A stretch of DNA of 64,000 bases from Echinarachnius parma. Lineage: Eukaryota; Echinodermata; Echinoidea; Clypeasteroida; Echinarachniidae. The translations under genes and the position numbers were made by a program. The notes beneath the pieces were generated by a model. The model had not been told where the DNA came from. It was given only the letters and a program-made list of their open reading frames with translations, and did no database searches. The stretch lies in the NCBI GenBank assembly GCA_037951105.1, contig JBAMJV010009330.1:1-64000 (forward strand). The letters run 5' to 3'. The number at the start of each line of letters is the position of its first letter. Position 1 is the first letter of the stretch. Below, piece after piece: positions 43,936 through 57,085 of the stretch.

Positions 43936-46531
43936 CTGTTTGAACAAGAAGGAACGAAGAGAACAAACGTAAGTATATTTAATGTTCAGGTTACGAAAAC
44001 AATTTGAAGACATTGTGTGACACATGTGTCCGGAAGGTTGCAGCGACTCGTCAACCAATTCTGGATTCGGAGTGCCTTCGCGATTGCTTTGGACAATGGC
44101 GTGATTGTATGGTTGCGGTTCCCGTTTGGAAAAAGAAACAGAATGACGGTTTAATCTTCCGTTTACAATAAACAATGTCAGAAATACAAATATATGACCT
44201 TCTGCACTCTGAGTGCCTGGATGACGCTCTGGATAATGTCGTGATTCGATGGTCGCAGATCCTGTTTGAACAAGAAAGAAGGGAGATTAACAGAAGAAAG
44301 TCTTTCATTTTCAGGTTACGACAAACAATTTGAAGACATTTTGTGACGCATGTGTCCGGAAGTTTGCAGCCACACATCAGCCAGCTCTGGATTCGGAGTG
44401 TCTTGATGATGCGTTAGACAATGGCGTGATTCGATGGTCGCAGGTCCTGTTTGAACAAGAAAGAACGGAGATTAACAGACATAAGTATTTAATTTTCAGG
44501 TTACGAAAATAATTTGAAGACATTTTGTGACGCGTGTGTCCGGAAGGTTGCAGCGACGCGTCAACCAATTCTTGACTCGGCATGCCTTGATCATGCTCTG
44601 GACAATGGCGTGATTCGATGGTCGCAGGTCCTGTTTGAACAAAAAAGAACGGAGATTAACATACGTAAGTATTTCATTTTCAGGTTACGACAAACAATTT
44701 GAAGACACTTTGTGAGGCGTGTGTCCGGAAGGTTGCAGCGACTCGTCAACCAATTCTGCACTCTGAGATCCTTGCTGACGCTCTTGAGAATGGCGTGATT
44801 CGATGGTCGCAGATCCTGTTTGAAAAAGAAAGAACGAAGAGAACAGACGTAAGTAAAAAATTCATAAGTCAGAAATACACATATATGGTATACTTTCTTC
44901 CTGACGAAGTTCGGACTTGGGGGCCTTCTGCACACTCTGAGGGCCTTGATGACGTTTTGTACAAAGACGTGTTTCGACGGTCACAGATCCTGGTTGGAAA
45001 AAGAAACGGAGTGACGGCATCAATCTTCAGGTTACGAGAAACAATGTAAGACATAATTATTGCTCGTATAGGTTGCAGGGACATGTCAACAATTTATGCC
45101 TTGATGACGCTCTGGACAACGGCGTGATTTGATGTCCTGTTTGGAATACGAACAACAAAAACGAATGATTAATCTGCCAATTGTATTAAATGTCAGAGAT
45201 ACAAGTATAGGGCACAATTTCTTCCAGACGAATTTCGGACTCGGGACCTTCTGCACCCTCGAGTGCCTTGATGACGCTGTGGACAATGGCGTGATTCGAT
45301 GGTCGGAGATCCTGTTTGGATAAGGAACAACCCCACAATAAAGACGTATTAATCTACCGATCGCAATAAACACAATTAGGACACCTTTTTTCTGGTGCGC
45401 AGAACGGACAAGGTGCTTAATTGTGCTAAGCACGCCTAATGTCAACTGTCTTCTGGAGCGTAGTAAAATAAATTATATTTAATCGTCGAATATTTGTTGC
45501 TAGTGAGCTATACTTCCTGATCATGTTGGCCTATCGATTCATTATGAATATCGTTTAATTGTACAGTCCTACAAATTATATTGTACTCACCTCGTCAATT
45601 GGGAATGAGCACTGGCCTGTGCAATAGTACGATTCGAACTCTGTTGGCGCTATGATGTACTCTCCCCACTTGATCGCTTCGAAGTCGACTCTCATCGCAT
45701 GTCGGGCGCAGGGGTTCGCCTCGAGGTCATCCGACTTCTCGATGTCGAGATGTTTGGGGCGTGGCTTGTTCAGCTTCTTTTTCCGAGATCGTGATCTGTC
45801 GTCATCCACCGCGTCCAGCATCACGTTCTTGTTGTTCGCTTTCCTTCGCTGGTTCCGCGCCCGCCTCCTGCTCGACTTGATCCGCCGCATGTTCTGCTCC
45901 GCGAAAAATGTGAAGGCTGTGTGCGTGGAAGCGGGGTGTGGGACCCCGACGGGATGTAGTGGGTATTCGTTACTGCGCCCGGTTGTGTCGTTGGTCTCGT
46001 TAAACATTGCTTCCCTGCGTTGACGTGATGGGGCGTCGGCATGCTCGGGGACCAGCGAATCGGCTGCATTCTTGACGACGCTTTCCGCAAGCCACTCCCA
46101 ATTCGATTGGGCGTGGCCTTTCTTCGTCGCTGCGTCATCCGTGTAGACGAACGCGTATGGCTTGACTAGCTTCTCCTGCGAGGTGTCGTGGTGCGGTGAA
46201 GTGTGACTGACCCCGCCCTGCCCGATGTACATCGCTATGGTAACGCGGGAAGGATCGTCCAATAGCACGTGGCTGAGGATTGACGTCACGTTCGTCACCA
46301 ACCAACCGTTCTGCGGGATTTTCAGGTTCTGGATGCCGATTGGTATGCAGCCAGCGGAGGCGGCGTGGTAGAACACGATGGGGATTTCGTCGTACTCGTA
46401 ACCCGCGATATCCAGGAAGTTCTTGGCGTAGAAGTGCAGCTCGGCGTACTTAAGATCTTCCGGGTCACGGAGGTCGTTCATGGATTGCATGGTGAACACG
46501 TAGGCATCGCCGAGACCAAGACAAGCTTCCT
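43747..46531 (-). CDS. BMP3/GDF10-like TGF-beta family ligand (last two coding exons)
   Basis: The exons at 46531..45591 and 43935..43747 give about 375 residues lacking the N-terminus. The first carries most of the prodomain (including PYAFVYTDDAATKK), a basic spacer with possible proprotein-convertase sites (RRRAR, RNQRRK, RSRSRKKK), and the start of the cystine-knot domain (CARHAMRVDFEAIKWGEYII, YYCTGQCSFPIDE). The second begins DLRPSNHAIVQSVIQALRVQ and ends CCVPEKMEPLNILYQ and SCYCL. Seven mature cysteines are present. PSNHAxxQS, the prodomain phrase and the two-exon layout match BMP3/GDF10 rather than BMP2/4. Secreted ligands of this branch act in TGF-beta/activin/BMP signalling, often against BMPs. 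The exon with the signal peptide is not found. Confidence 0.88.
43936..45320 (-). repeat. intronic ~185 bp tandem array of decayed final-exon copies
   Basis: Eight copies of the acceptor plus the first ~65 bp of the final exon start at about 44121, 44261, 44446, 44630, 44815, 44989, 45136 and 45311; the spacing is mostly 174-186 bp. Most keep TTCAAACAG|GA(T/C)CT and frames reading DLRPSNHA. All lose the later cysteines. Defects seen are an early stop at 44446 (after NHAIV), a stop as third codon at 44989, a frameshift at 45311, a deletion at 45136 and a lost acceptor at 44121. Units also share CGGAAGGTTGCAGCGACTCG and AGGTTACGA blocks. A working exon was partly amplified inside its own intron. 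Confidence 0.93.
44591..44815 (-). pseudogene. final-exon copy with longest open frame (74 codons)
   Basis: Starts DLRPSNHAILKSVSKDLRVQ after an intact acceptor and stays open into the next unit before stopping at 44591. If spliced, the ligand would lose the conserved CC and CxC cysteines. Coding use is doubtful. Confidence 0.6.
45591..46531 (-). CDS. BMP3/GDF10-like gene, prodomain and mature N-terminal exon
   Basis: The acceptor TTTCTTTGCAG precedes two bases and then 313 codons starting EACLGLGDAYVFTMQS. The donor GACGAG|GTGAGT is at 45590. The exon is GC-rich against an AT-rich background. The frame is open upstream, so no start codon is expected here. Confidence 0.9.
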
Positions 46532-47678
46532 CTGCAAAGAAAGGAATAGATAAACGTCAATGAGAAACAGTCCATAATGATTAACATCATATTTCATGCA
46601 ATACTTCAAAATAGCACTATGTATTTTCCTGTAAGTGCATGTACACGTCTTGTATACTGTATGGTCGGGTATGTTGTTTTCTTTTTAACCCACCTCCAAT
46701 TAAAACTTCTGTGGAATATATAAGAGGCTTAAACTACCAAGTACCAAGTACCAAGTATTGACACAAAGGACTGCATTATTTGCTAATTTATTGCAGTATG
46801 TCCTTTAATTAAATCTTTATAGGACAACATGTAGTTAATGAGCATCAAATTAAACCAATACAACATGTGCATGTCCTGCGCCGGCATGTAGTGACTTGGG
46901 TTATATAATTAAATGTTGCTGATGATTGACAAAGAATAATTCTTCTTTCCCAGTCATGTTCTGCGCACTTGACCAACACATATATAAACACACAACATTA
47001 CTGATTCGATCAATATTTAGGGCATCAATTATTGTTTATTTATGTGTTTTTGGTTCAAAACAACTATTATGTACAATGATTTTAAACAAACAAAATACAA
47101 CTATATGTCTCTGTATTATTAAAATGTAGTACGTTATAGGCACAAAATATTTCCTTAGAAGAACTCGAGGGCCCTTATCATTATGCATAGTACATGCCCA
47201 TTTATTAAAATGTGAATTTAATTTTGTATTCTTCTCTGCTATCTTATATGCATGCCAATAGTTTGCTTTATTTTCACCAGAGCATCAATACTTGTGTTAT
47301 TGTATGTTCGCTATTGATTGCATCGTCGACAGACAAACAAATCTGGCGCTCTATGATGCGAATGGGAATAAGGGTCAGACGCCATCTTTTGACAGAAAAC
47401 GAACATGTTGTAGCAATGGTCTCGGACTTTTGAGCATGTTGGTGGTTGAATGTGATGGCGTACCGTGGCGATGGATGGACGTTCGATTATGTGACTTACG
47501 AATGAGAGACTTCGCATGGATATTCTAGAACAATAAACATTTATTCGTTTCAAAGGCTTAAAAAAGATAACCTACTTAATAATGCTTACAAACATGAATA
47601 GAAGAAGAAAGGCATATCAATGATGAGAAAGATTTGCATTAACACAAAAATGGTATAGAATGATAAACATGGGCCTGT
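46532..47678. other. 5'-side intron of TGF-beta gene, no exon seen
   Basis: AT-rich. CCAAGTACCAAGTA repeats near 46738. A GC-moderate patch at 47335-47530 has short open frames on both strands but no recognisable motif. Confidence 0.4.
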
Positions 47679-47839
47679 GTTGCAGAAATGGATGCAGTCG
47701 ATTGTTACAAGTTGCAATTAATTGCATGTCAGATCATGTGACTAAAATGCGCTCATCTGATTGGGTCAAATGTGCATAATTATTTTTCTGACTTGCAATT
47801 AGTTGCAACTTTACAATCTATTGCAAGTCTTTCTGCAAC
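47679..47839. mobile_element. fold-back MITE (GTTGCAGAAA family), copy 2
   Basis: Ends GTTGCAGAAA and TTTCTGCAAC. Inner pairing TTACAAGTTGCAATTAATTG against CAATTAGTTGCAACTTTACA. Confidence 0.75.
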
Positions 47840-49333
47840 GGTAACCGGGTATATTATAGAGTCCATTTGGTCAAGAAGCACGCCATATATTTGGGAGAGA
47901 AATGTACATGTATATCCAAAAATAAAGCAAAACAAAAGTAGGTCTTATTTTGTACGGTGACGATGAAAACTAACGTGACCGACGGACAATGCCTGTACGT
48001 CATCTTCTATTCTATTGTGACGTGAGAAAGACTCCCTCATCAATCATACACAAAGCTGACAATTGAAGAAGGATTGACTCGTAATAAATACAGAATCGGG
48101 GAGTCGACCCCTATATAGCCTGTTTGCAAGACGCATCAAATTATATATATGGTCTAACACAACATACTTGAATTTTATTTGCCTCAAATTGCTTTCTCAG
48201 ATTTTCAATTGATATATCTTAATGTCATTCATTTATGCATTTCCTCATTTCTCTATGTTGTCGGTGGGAAAGTAGCGATTTCGGCTTAATGTTGTTGTTG
48301 TTGTTGTTGTGTGTTTTTTTTTTGGAGGGGGGTGTATCAACGAGTGTATGTCTTTCATTCAGAGGCAGTATACAGGCTCCACAATTGTATTTCATGTCTA
48401 AATCATAATTAACAAATATTATGAAATGAAGTGTTACAAAAGTAAGGTAGTCTACATAATTGGTAATGTTATAATCATCGCTGTATATACCTTGATACTT
48501 GATACTTGAAGAAAATATCTCCTTAAAAGCGCCATTCGGTGCTTTCCTGGAGAGGCAGTGCAGTGCAGTGCAGTGCCAGTGAATTGTGTGAATGTGATGT
48601 TTTATAACATTTGTGACGTTTGTCCCATGTATGACATGAATTGCTTTTCAATTTGTATTTGTCATTTCTACCCTATATTAATTGTAATTATAATGTTGAA
48701 TAATTGTTCCGTATTATGATACTCTATACTCCCTTTATATTGCGGAAATATTACTTATAACCTGAAAGCTAGACTATGCACCACCACCTTGCGTTGGTAT
48801 GCAATAATTACGATCCACCCCTCTGGCCTTGGGATTGGCACCGAGAAGATGAACAACGTGATCTATAATTTGGTAGAAAATAAAGGAAGTTTTCACGATG
48901 GAATGAAAAGAGAGAAAATAGAATTCCTATAGCTTTGCAAAACCATCCATCATCGCTCACCTGTCGAGAATATTTTGATTTTAGTCAATTGCAAACCTTC
49001 TCACACATTACGTTGGTCCCACATACCTATTTTACGGTGTCATAAGTCCCATTTACCGATAGTAAAATTTAATCTGAAAGGACATTATATTTTAACCAAC
49101 AAGTTCAGAATAATAATAATATGTGTGGTTTAATGCTATTATTTTTTTCTCGAACGTTATGTGAAAGTGACCAATAAAAATGACGTGTACCAAAAACGCA
49201 AATGTATTTATTACTTTGTGCGGATGAAAAGATGTTTGTATTTCTACCACATACTGTAACTGGAATATGCTCGCATTTTCTACTTTGGTACGGTAGATAA
49301 TGATTCAACAAACATGTTACTCCTTTATTCACA
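47840..49333. other. non-coding interval
   Basis: A GTT-repeat run at about 48290 and GCAGTGCAGTGCAGTGCAGT at 48556 are the only simple repeats seen. No exon recognised. Confidence 0.4.
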
Positions 49334-49693
49334 TTAAAGGGACTTAGTAACATTGTCAAAATCCTCAAAACTTACTTGAAACATACCTTATCAACAATAA
49401 AAGCACGGGACATGTTTCGGTTGTTCAAATTTCCATTTCGTTCAAAAGATATTTACAATTGAAGTGTTCAGATATGAAATTGTCTACGGGATAATTTCAT
49501 GCCGTGTACAAAATAAGTACAATGAGTTAGTGAATATCACTTTGCACTTTTGCTCGTATTTCAGCCAAAAAACATCCAATTAACGTGAATTTTTCAAACC
49601 TTACTTTTTGGACATATCAGATCACCCCAATACAATTTTATTAATCACTCATCACTTTTCTCACTTGCCAACAAAGTTACTACATCCCTTTAA
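49334..49693. mobile_element. TTAA MITE family A, copy 7
   Basis: TTAAAGGGACTTAGTAACAT at the left, GTTACTACATCCCTTTAA at the right. Confidence 0.88.
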
Positions 49694-50456
49694 CATGTTA
49701 ACGTAAGAAAGAAAACTGGTAACGTTTTACAAACGAATGTCTAAAGCTCTACAAAAAGAAATCTCTCCCTCAGGCCACCATTGCATCCACTCAAGCTCCA
49801 TGATTATGATGGTTGGTCTACTGCATATATTTATATTATAATGATATCGATAATTTGTTGCCACATTTATAAACTATTATTGCATTACTATTCTAATATC
49901 ATTGTTTTCATAGTATGAACAAAATATTTTGTGTATTTTTCTTTTCTTTTATTGTTAATTTTTTTTTTTAATACAATACTATGCCTTGAAAAAAAATGTA
50001 TGCCTCTGGCCACTCTGTTAGCGGAGGCATAACAAATATTATCCTTGATCGGTAAGTACCATCGATGTGAATCATACTTAGGTGTATATTATAATTGTTA
50101 CCCAAATCTGAATGGGAATCCGTCAACATTCCGAGACTTCGTAAATCCAAGAAATAATAAACCGATAATATGTTGATAAGAGCTAAAGAACCTGTTTAAC
50201 ATCTTGTCCATCATTAAATGGTCAGCTTCGATGAATAACGGAGTTTATTTTACAAACACGAGAAAGAAAACACAAACTTTGCTTGGGACGTACGTATAGT
50301 ATATATCTTCTGAGAAGGGCGCCATGCTTTATCTCGTTGAACTTAATATTTGTGAAAGCTTTACTTCGACGTAGGTGGTATAGATTAGATACACATGTTA
50401 CCATGGTAACGAGATACAGGTCCATCTAAGTTCTGCAGTGATGAATGAAAGTGTAT
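49694..50456. other. non-coding interval
   Basis: No supported feature. Confidence 0.4.
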
Positions 50457-50852
50457 TTAAAGGGATCTAGTAACATTGTCCAAATTACAAAACTTAATTA
50501 GAACTCTAGTGAATCGTGCGTACCGTGGTGTATTCCTATTACCAATAGAAGCATGGAACAGGTTTCTTTTTTTTTCGAATTTCACTCTTGTTAAAAATAT
50601 ATTTACGATTGAAGTGTTGATATTTCTTTTATTATCCACTGGAAAGTTATAGCTGTGTACAAAGTCAGTGCAATGAGTTCGTGAATATCATTTTGCATTT
50701 TCGCTCATTACTCGGCCATATATCAAATTAACGTGAAATTTTCACACATTACTCGTTGGACATATCACTATCAGATCACAAGAACACAAGCACATTCTAT
50801 CACCCATCCATCACTGTGTGCACATGTCAAAAAAGTAACTAGATCCCCTTAA
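50457..50852. mobile_element. TTAA MITE family A, copy 8
   Basis: TTAAAGGGATCTAGTAACAT at the left, GTAACTAGATCCCCTTAA at the right. The left terminus pairs especially well with the right. Confidence 0.88.
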
Positions 50853-51289
50853 TCCATGACCAATTTACTGGTCTACACTAATCACTATGTTGATATTAAT
50901 TTGAATTAAATCATTATATTATTTCCATAGAATACACATCCCACTTTCCATATCATGCTAAATGTATGAATATGAATATCGGTTATTTTTTCAAGGAACT
51001 CTCTGTTATATCTCGTATTACAGATTTTTTTTGTTTTAATAGCGGAATGCCATTAAATCAAACATGCGCATGGAGTCACTAGTGCGTGATGGACACGCAC
51101 GTTCCCGAAATCGCTATAAATTGCCCAAAATGAAATGGTTTATTATTCCAGGAAGAACTAAATAATATATGCCTAGGGATTATCCATAAAGGTCGGCAAT
51201 GAAACGCGATACCTATCATAATCATCCTCTTCTCTTTCTTCTAAAGTACATGTATAGTACTTTAAGCCTGAATAATAATAGGCCTTGAA

Positions 51290-51550
51290 ATGGTGACGGG
51301 TCCGAGCGAGGGGGGCCGGACCAATCATCGGAAGTGTCAAGACCGATCCGCTGATGAACACATCATCCTCATCATCCCACCATCGCATCGTTCTCCAGCC
51401 CAAGGAATGACATCGAAGATGACAACTGATGAAGACCACGGGGTCATTAGCGAGCCGCGGCGTCGCGGAGGGGGGCCCACGCACTCAGGAATTGTTGCAA
51501 ATTAAAGGTACGCTCGGACCTCGTCGACGCGCGGTCAGCGATGGTCGTGG
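51290..51550. other. GC-rich, exon-like patch
   Basis: A CpG-rich block (GAGCGAGGGGGGCCGGACCA; GAGCCGCGGCGTCGCGGAGG; CTCGTCGACGCGCGGTCAGC) in AT-rich DNA. Both strands have open frames of about 70-100 codons with no recognised motif. It could be a promoter or 5' exon, perhaps of the TGF-beta gene, but nothing fixes this. Confidence 0.3.
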
Positions 51551-51977
51551 TTGTACAAACTTGAACAAATAAATAAGGTTGGAAGCTTTATAGCAATTCC
51601 ATTTTCTTTTTTTCTATTTAAATCCTGCTATACCATTTATACTGCAAGCATTTCAGTACTTTTAAAAATAATAATAGGCATAAATATATAAAGGTCTGCC
51701 AAAAAGGGTTAATGTGTGTGGTAACACCGTGACAACTTGCCCAGCTTTATAGTTTGTGGTCGCTTGCGCGATGACAGTGCATGCGTGAGAGTCCATTATT
51801 TTGCTTTTACATGGTAGGGTCAAAACGTCACGGGAACCTAAATCAGTTTAACTTAGATGCATGCATGCTGACATTTAAATATTTTGGTCTAACATTGCCC
51901 ATTTATATTCTCACCTAAAGGCCACATTAGATTAACCATACAACTTATTTGTTGTGCATGACACGTTTTGTTTTGTG

Positions 51978-52830
51978 AGCCCCCCCCCCCCCCCCCCCCC
52001 GCCCCACATAATGGTACATGCAATTTGAATGCGTAACCAACTTTAAACCGATTTGCAGTACACGACTACTTATGTCCAAATAATGATGTTACAATATATC
52101 AGTTTAAACTTTAAAGCAATATACAATAATAACTTTTAAACAAAAACAGATTTCCGTCGAATAGTTTCAAACTCTTTAAACTTGAACCCAAACGCCCCAT
52201 CCTGGGCGCAATGTCGGTCAGGCGTCTCGCGGGAACGCCCCGTGGGATATCCCGCTGATGACCGCTCGACTTGTGCGGTATGAGGTTTGAGAGGTACGTC
52301 ACTATGGACACTCCACCATAAATAACCGTGAGCAGGGGTGTAGATTTGGGGGTGTGATGGGGGCTTTTGACTCCCCGTATATGACTTATCGACACCTCAA
52401 ATCCCCCCCCCCCCCCCCCGTAGAAAATCAATAAAGAAATACGTACATCATCATGTTATGTATTTGGTATAGGGTGCTCTTAGTCTTATTCTGTATACAT
52501 TGTCCATGTTTGCCCCCCTCCACCATGTCCACTACTGCTCAAAGCCCCCCTCCCATTGGGCTCCTCATGTGAGACATCTCGACCCCTTCAATACCCCCCC
52601 CCCCCCCCCCCGCCTCCTCCTCCGCGTCTTTGAGGGAGAAAAATACATAAAGAACAACGTACGTAACATCAGATGCTCCTCTATATACAGCTATACAGGT
52701 TATATATACTGTAGATGCTAATCGATATACTGGTATACTTGCCCCCTCTAAGTCCCCTCCGTGCCCCCATATTTGTACCCCTCCTTGCAACCCCTCTATG
52801 TCCCTGCCCCCATTGCGGTCCGACCCTGGC
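51978..52830. repeat. C-rich region with three poly(C) tracts
   Basis: Poly(C) runs at about 51978, 52403 and 52594, and CCCC-rich phrases from 52740 to 52815. Open frames across them are by-products of homopolymers. Confidence 0.8.
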
Positions 52831-55800
52831 CACGCCACCGCACCCTGGACACACGATAGGGGCTAAGTAACCGTGACCTCATCTGGGGCTAAGCCTAGTT
52901 GGCGACTCTATCAGCCGTGGAACCACGCCATGGATACCTCTGGAGTCATCGGTTGAGTGGATGAAGGTCGTTAACATTTTTGTTTGAATTGTAAAATTAT
53001 TTCACAATGACCTTCTTCTCTTCAACCAGGCAAACATTGCTCCCAGTGTGCAATGAAGTGATTACAGTAATTAATACCCTCTATGATTCACGAGTGTAGT
53101 TTTCCCCTTGCTCATCCCCTTCCCTCAAAGTTTGCAAACTGCCCTAGTAGTTTTGTTCGTGTTTGTAGTCTTCAACCTTTTGATTACGTCAATTTCTCAA
53201 CATAATTGAGTAATTTTAAGAACACAAATGAACGCATGATGGAGACTGGGACAGAAAAGAGGGAGACGAGGGAGTGAGACAGGGAGAAAGAAAGAAAGAA
53301 AGTAAAAGTACACATCGAATCCTTACACTCTTTAAAAATGCAGTGTTTACGAATAAATTATCAAAGGAAATATTACCGTTACTCCGTCAACACAAAATGC
53401 ATGATCAAAGAGGCGTGGGGGGGGGGGGGGGGGGGAGGAGTACTTAGACGTGACTTTCATATACATGCTTAAGAAGCAGTTAGGATGGAAGGAACTCTCC
53501 AAGGAAATATTAGTTTAAACATCATTATTTCTGGGTTGTCGAGAAGTCACTTTGTATGTAGGTGGTCAGCCCTTTGCAAAGACCAGACCACTTTGCTCCG
53601 CACGCTATTAAAGTACACTCCTGCCTTTTGTCACGAAAACCACGAGCGGGGGAATTGGAGAATAACCAAAATTCAAGATTGCCTTCAATATGTTTAACTC
53701 ATTTACTGTACTACTAGATTTTGCAAACCCCATTAAAGAATTAATACAGGGCCCACCAGGCAGCCAGGTTCACGTAAGCAATTGGCTTAGTTCATCTGTT
53801 TCTCAAGTTCCTCAATATTGGGATAATCGTATATCGTAATTAATTATTAACAATACCTAAAGGATGATGGGCGGAATTACTTTGTAAATATCCGATAAAA
53901 CGGTTTGTTTGTTACATGCATGTATATAGAAAATATCCTATAAACAGAAGTATATTTCTTTTGATTAACAAAACACTTTTATTGACGGTTATTTACAGTG
54001 TTGACTTGACTGAGTCATCGACGCAAACAATTTGTACAATTCGTCATGCGTATCAGTATGTTTACCATAATTACATCCAATGGATTTACTTTCATTGTGA
54101 TACACGCAAATTAGAAATACGAACAACGGTCTCCTTCTTTGACTTTAACTATGAGACATAATTTTACCAGATAACCCAAATTGTATGTGTATTTTTTTAT
54201 TTCTATTAATAAAGGTAGATTACGCAATCACGAAAGAGAGGATACAGCCGTGTAGCTCCATGAATGAATAAATCATCTATTTACATCATTTGAAATACAA
54301 GTAACATGTACAATTTTCTCATACAACAAAGAAACAACTAGCTCAGTTAATTAATTTAAGGGAAGAATTGGACAAAGATGTTTAGTACCACAACGCGACA
54401 AGACTTATCTACAATGGCTTGGTCTACGCATCAAAATAATGTTTTTAAAAAGAAGATAACATTTACCACATCGTCGGAAATGAACAGTCGCAAGATACCA
54501 GTGCATGGTGAGGATTAAAAACAAAACACAAAAACAGATTCTCATTTTCTTAAATTGAATGTCGCGTTTGTTGTGACACATACACGAACCATACGCACCG
54601 ACAAAAAGGATCGATGTTTTGTTTTGGATATGTTGGCATTTTTATCACCTGAACACAGACGCCGATGTCAACCAAGTTCAACGGATATCATCAACAAAGA
54701 TTATAGACACCCTCTTATAGTCATTATGCGGTGAAACTTAAGCCAAATGTTAGTTTACTGATAATCAATCTTCTCCCGATTGAGATCTGAATGTTTTGAC
54801 TGGCGAAACAACATTAATAAATCCTTCACTTCTTATTTATTCCACATACCGTATTAAACAATATAAGCGGTGTAACTTTAGGGCCAAGAACATTATAGAG
54901 AACAAAAGTACATACTATAGTGGCTACAGACGTTTTCAATGTTAATATTCTCCCTTTAAAAAGTTACCAAAGGACTGTGAATAATAAGTTTGATTTTCTG
55001 TTGGCAGTTTGATAATCTGTTGTAGTCAGTAAAATAAAGCTACACAGAATATGTTTTACATGTTTTTTACGTGTTTTTGGACACGCCAAATTTGTCACGG
55101 TTGACGTTGTATAGGTCAGTAAATATTTGTAAAATACGAGCCAAAAGCATGTTTTATGGGTCTCCTCCAAAGCGGAAACTTCTGTATCAAAACACATCTT
55201 AAACCAAGTTTGATTGATAACTCGACAAAACCGATGACAGGTTTTTATTTAATTTGGTAGATATTAATGGTAGAATATAACTTTTTCTCTTTCCTTTTTT
55301 TTTTTTGTATTACCATCTGAAGAGAAATGGAGACTTTAGAGAGCTTGACATCATCGATGAAAATATAGTTGCTGTTTTTTTTTCTCTCTTTCAGTTTTCA
55401 ATTTCTATTTCGAAATGAAATAAGCAAAATCATATAAAGCCTAACAATAATAAGCATATGAGAACATAAATTGTGAATTCAAAGCATATGGAGGAATTCA
55501 GATCCCCCGTTTTTAAACGCGATGAGGTAAAACGGGTCAAAATCTACCATGTTGAATATGTAGACTGTTCTGGATGATTTGATTGTATCATGGAATCCGA
55601 CATTGTATTGAATAATTATATGCTGTGTGAAGTACTGGTATGATTTTTTGTTTCTTCATAAATATTTAACTTTTAACTTTGTTGTAGTATCATGCCGAAT
55701 AACAAATTCAAATGGTTGATATAAAATACATTTTATTTAACATACAGTTTACATAAATTAACGAACACATTGTGAATAGTTATAACATAATAATTATGTT

Positions 55801-56684
55801 TTGTGATGGGAAGACGGAAGAACGGATTTTTAAAGTTTATGGGAATGCAGCTAGCTCTAGCTAGAGGGTTTTTCTTCAATAACCGACGGCTCATTAGAGA
55901 ACATAAGACAAACTATTATATTACCGATGATTCAGTATGACAAGGTTAAAGGTGCTATGAAGTCAGCTCATTATGACTGAAGGTGGAACACATTATTGGA
56001 TCTCAAACACGTGAGCACGCATTCTGGTGGTAAATATTAATACACATTACCGAGGTATTCATTCGCATTATCAACAGGAACCTTAGAAATTTCTCGCTCT
56101 GTTGGTATAAACACCACCGCAAATAACACAAATTACCACCAAAAAAAAGAGAGAGAAACATAAACGTAATGTTAACACAAACAGTGATTTGTCATCTGCG
56201 GATTTGTATGGTATTTCGGCTGAAGTAAGCGGAATGATTGAGCGGCCGATTATGCGTGCCGTCAACGGAGACAATGTAAAGCGCACCGTCCAAGGACGAC
56301 GCGGGTGTTTGGGCGGATTTGATTGGGTCGCTAACTTCACCTGACCTCAAAAAGCGCGGGCTCTGAACTTGTAAGATGAAGATGAAGAAGAAAAGAACAT
56401 GATATCTAGAAATACATATTTACACAAAAGGGGGAGCTTACTCGGAGTTATTGAGATGGAATGTGGAAGTATTAGGGACTTTATGGATGACAAATGTGTT
56501 TTTATCGTCGAATAGAAAGCTCCTATAAACATGATAAAAGTTGATGAAATCCACCCAGAAGTTGCGGTGGTAAAGTCATAATCATGATTAAGTGATGTGA
56601 ACTTTGTCAATTGTTGTAGTAACGCACAAACATCGTGGGAACTCCCACAGTAACGTATTCTTTGTAGCCAGTTCCATACAAGAA
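52831..56684. other. non-coding interval
   Basis: Poly(G) near 53417. No exon recognised. A small GC-rich patch at 56225-56345 contains an AGGTCAGGTGAAGTTAG stretch (minus) and GACCCAATCA (minus), loosely promoter-like. Confidence 0.4.
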
Positions 56685-57085
56685 TTAAAGCGATCTAGTA
56701 ACATTACCAACATCCTCAAATCTTACTTGGAACTCTATAGTAGTTCTCTCATAAATTGTTGTTGTAATCGTATTACCAATATAAGCATGGGACAGTGTTG
56801 TGTTTTTCTAATTTTCCTTCCGTTAAAAAGAAATTTACGATTGAAATGTTCAGATTTTTAATTATCCGCTGGAAAGTTATAACTGTGCGCAAAGTCAGTA
56901 CAATGAGTTCGAGAATAGCACTGTGAATTTTCGCCCATTACCCGGTCATATTACTTTCATTTCATGTGAAATCTTCACACATTACTCATGTGACATATCA
57001 TATCACAAACAACCACATTATTTTTTTATCAACCATTCATCAATTTTTGCACATGTCAACAGCGTTAATAGATATCTCCATTTAA
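56685..57085. mobile_element. TTAA MITE family A, copy 9 (diverged)
   Basis: TTAAAGCGATCTAGTAACAT at the left, GCGTTAATAGATATCTCCAT then TTAA at the right. The oldest-looking copy. Confidence 0.8.

Noticed and set aside
43936-45320. CRISPR-like array
   Set aside because: The unit is ~185 bp, derived from an exon, with no short constant repeats or spacers, and the host is an animal.
44051-45445. Several 60-120 codon open frames on both strands treated as separate genes
   Set aside because: They are frames across the intronic final-exon repeat array, and share its unit length.
45652-46138. Open frames overlapping the TGF-beta prodomain exon on either strand
   Set aside because: They arise from the high GC content of the true exon.
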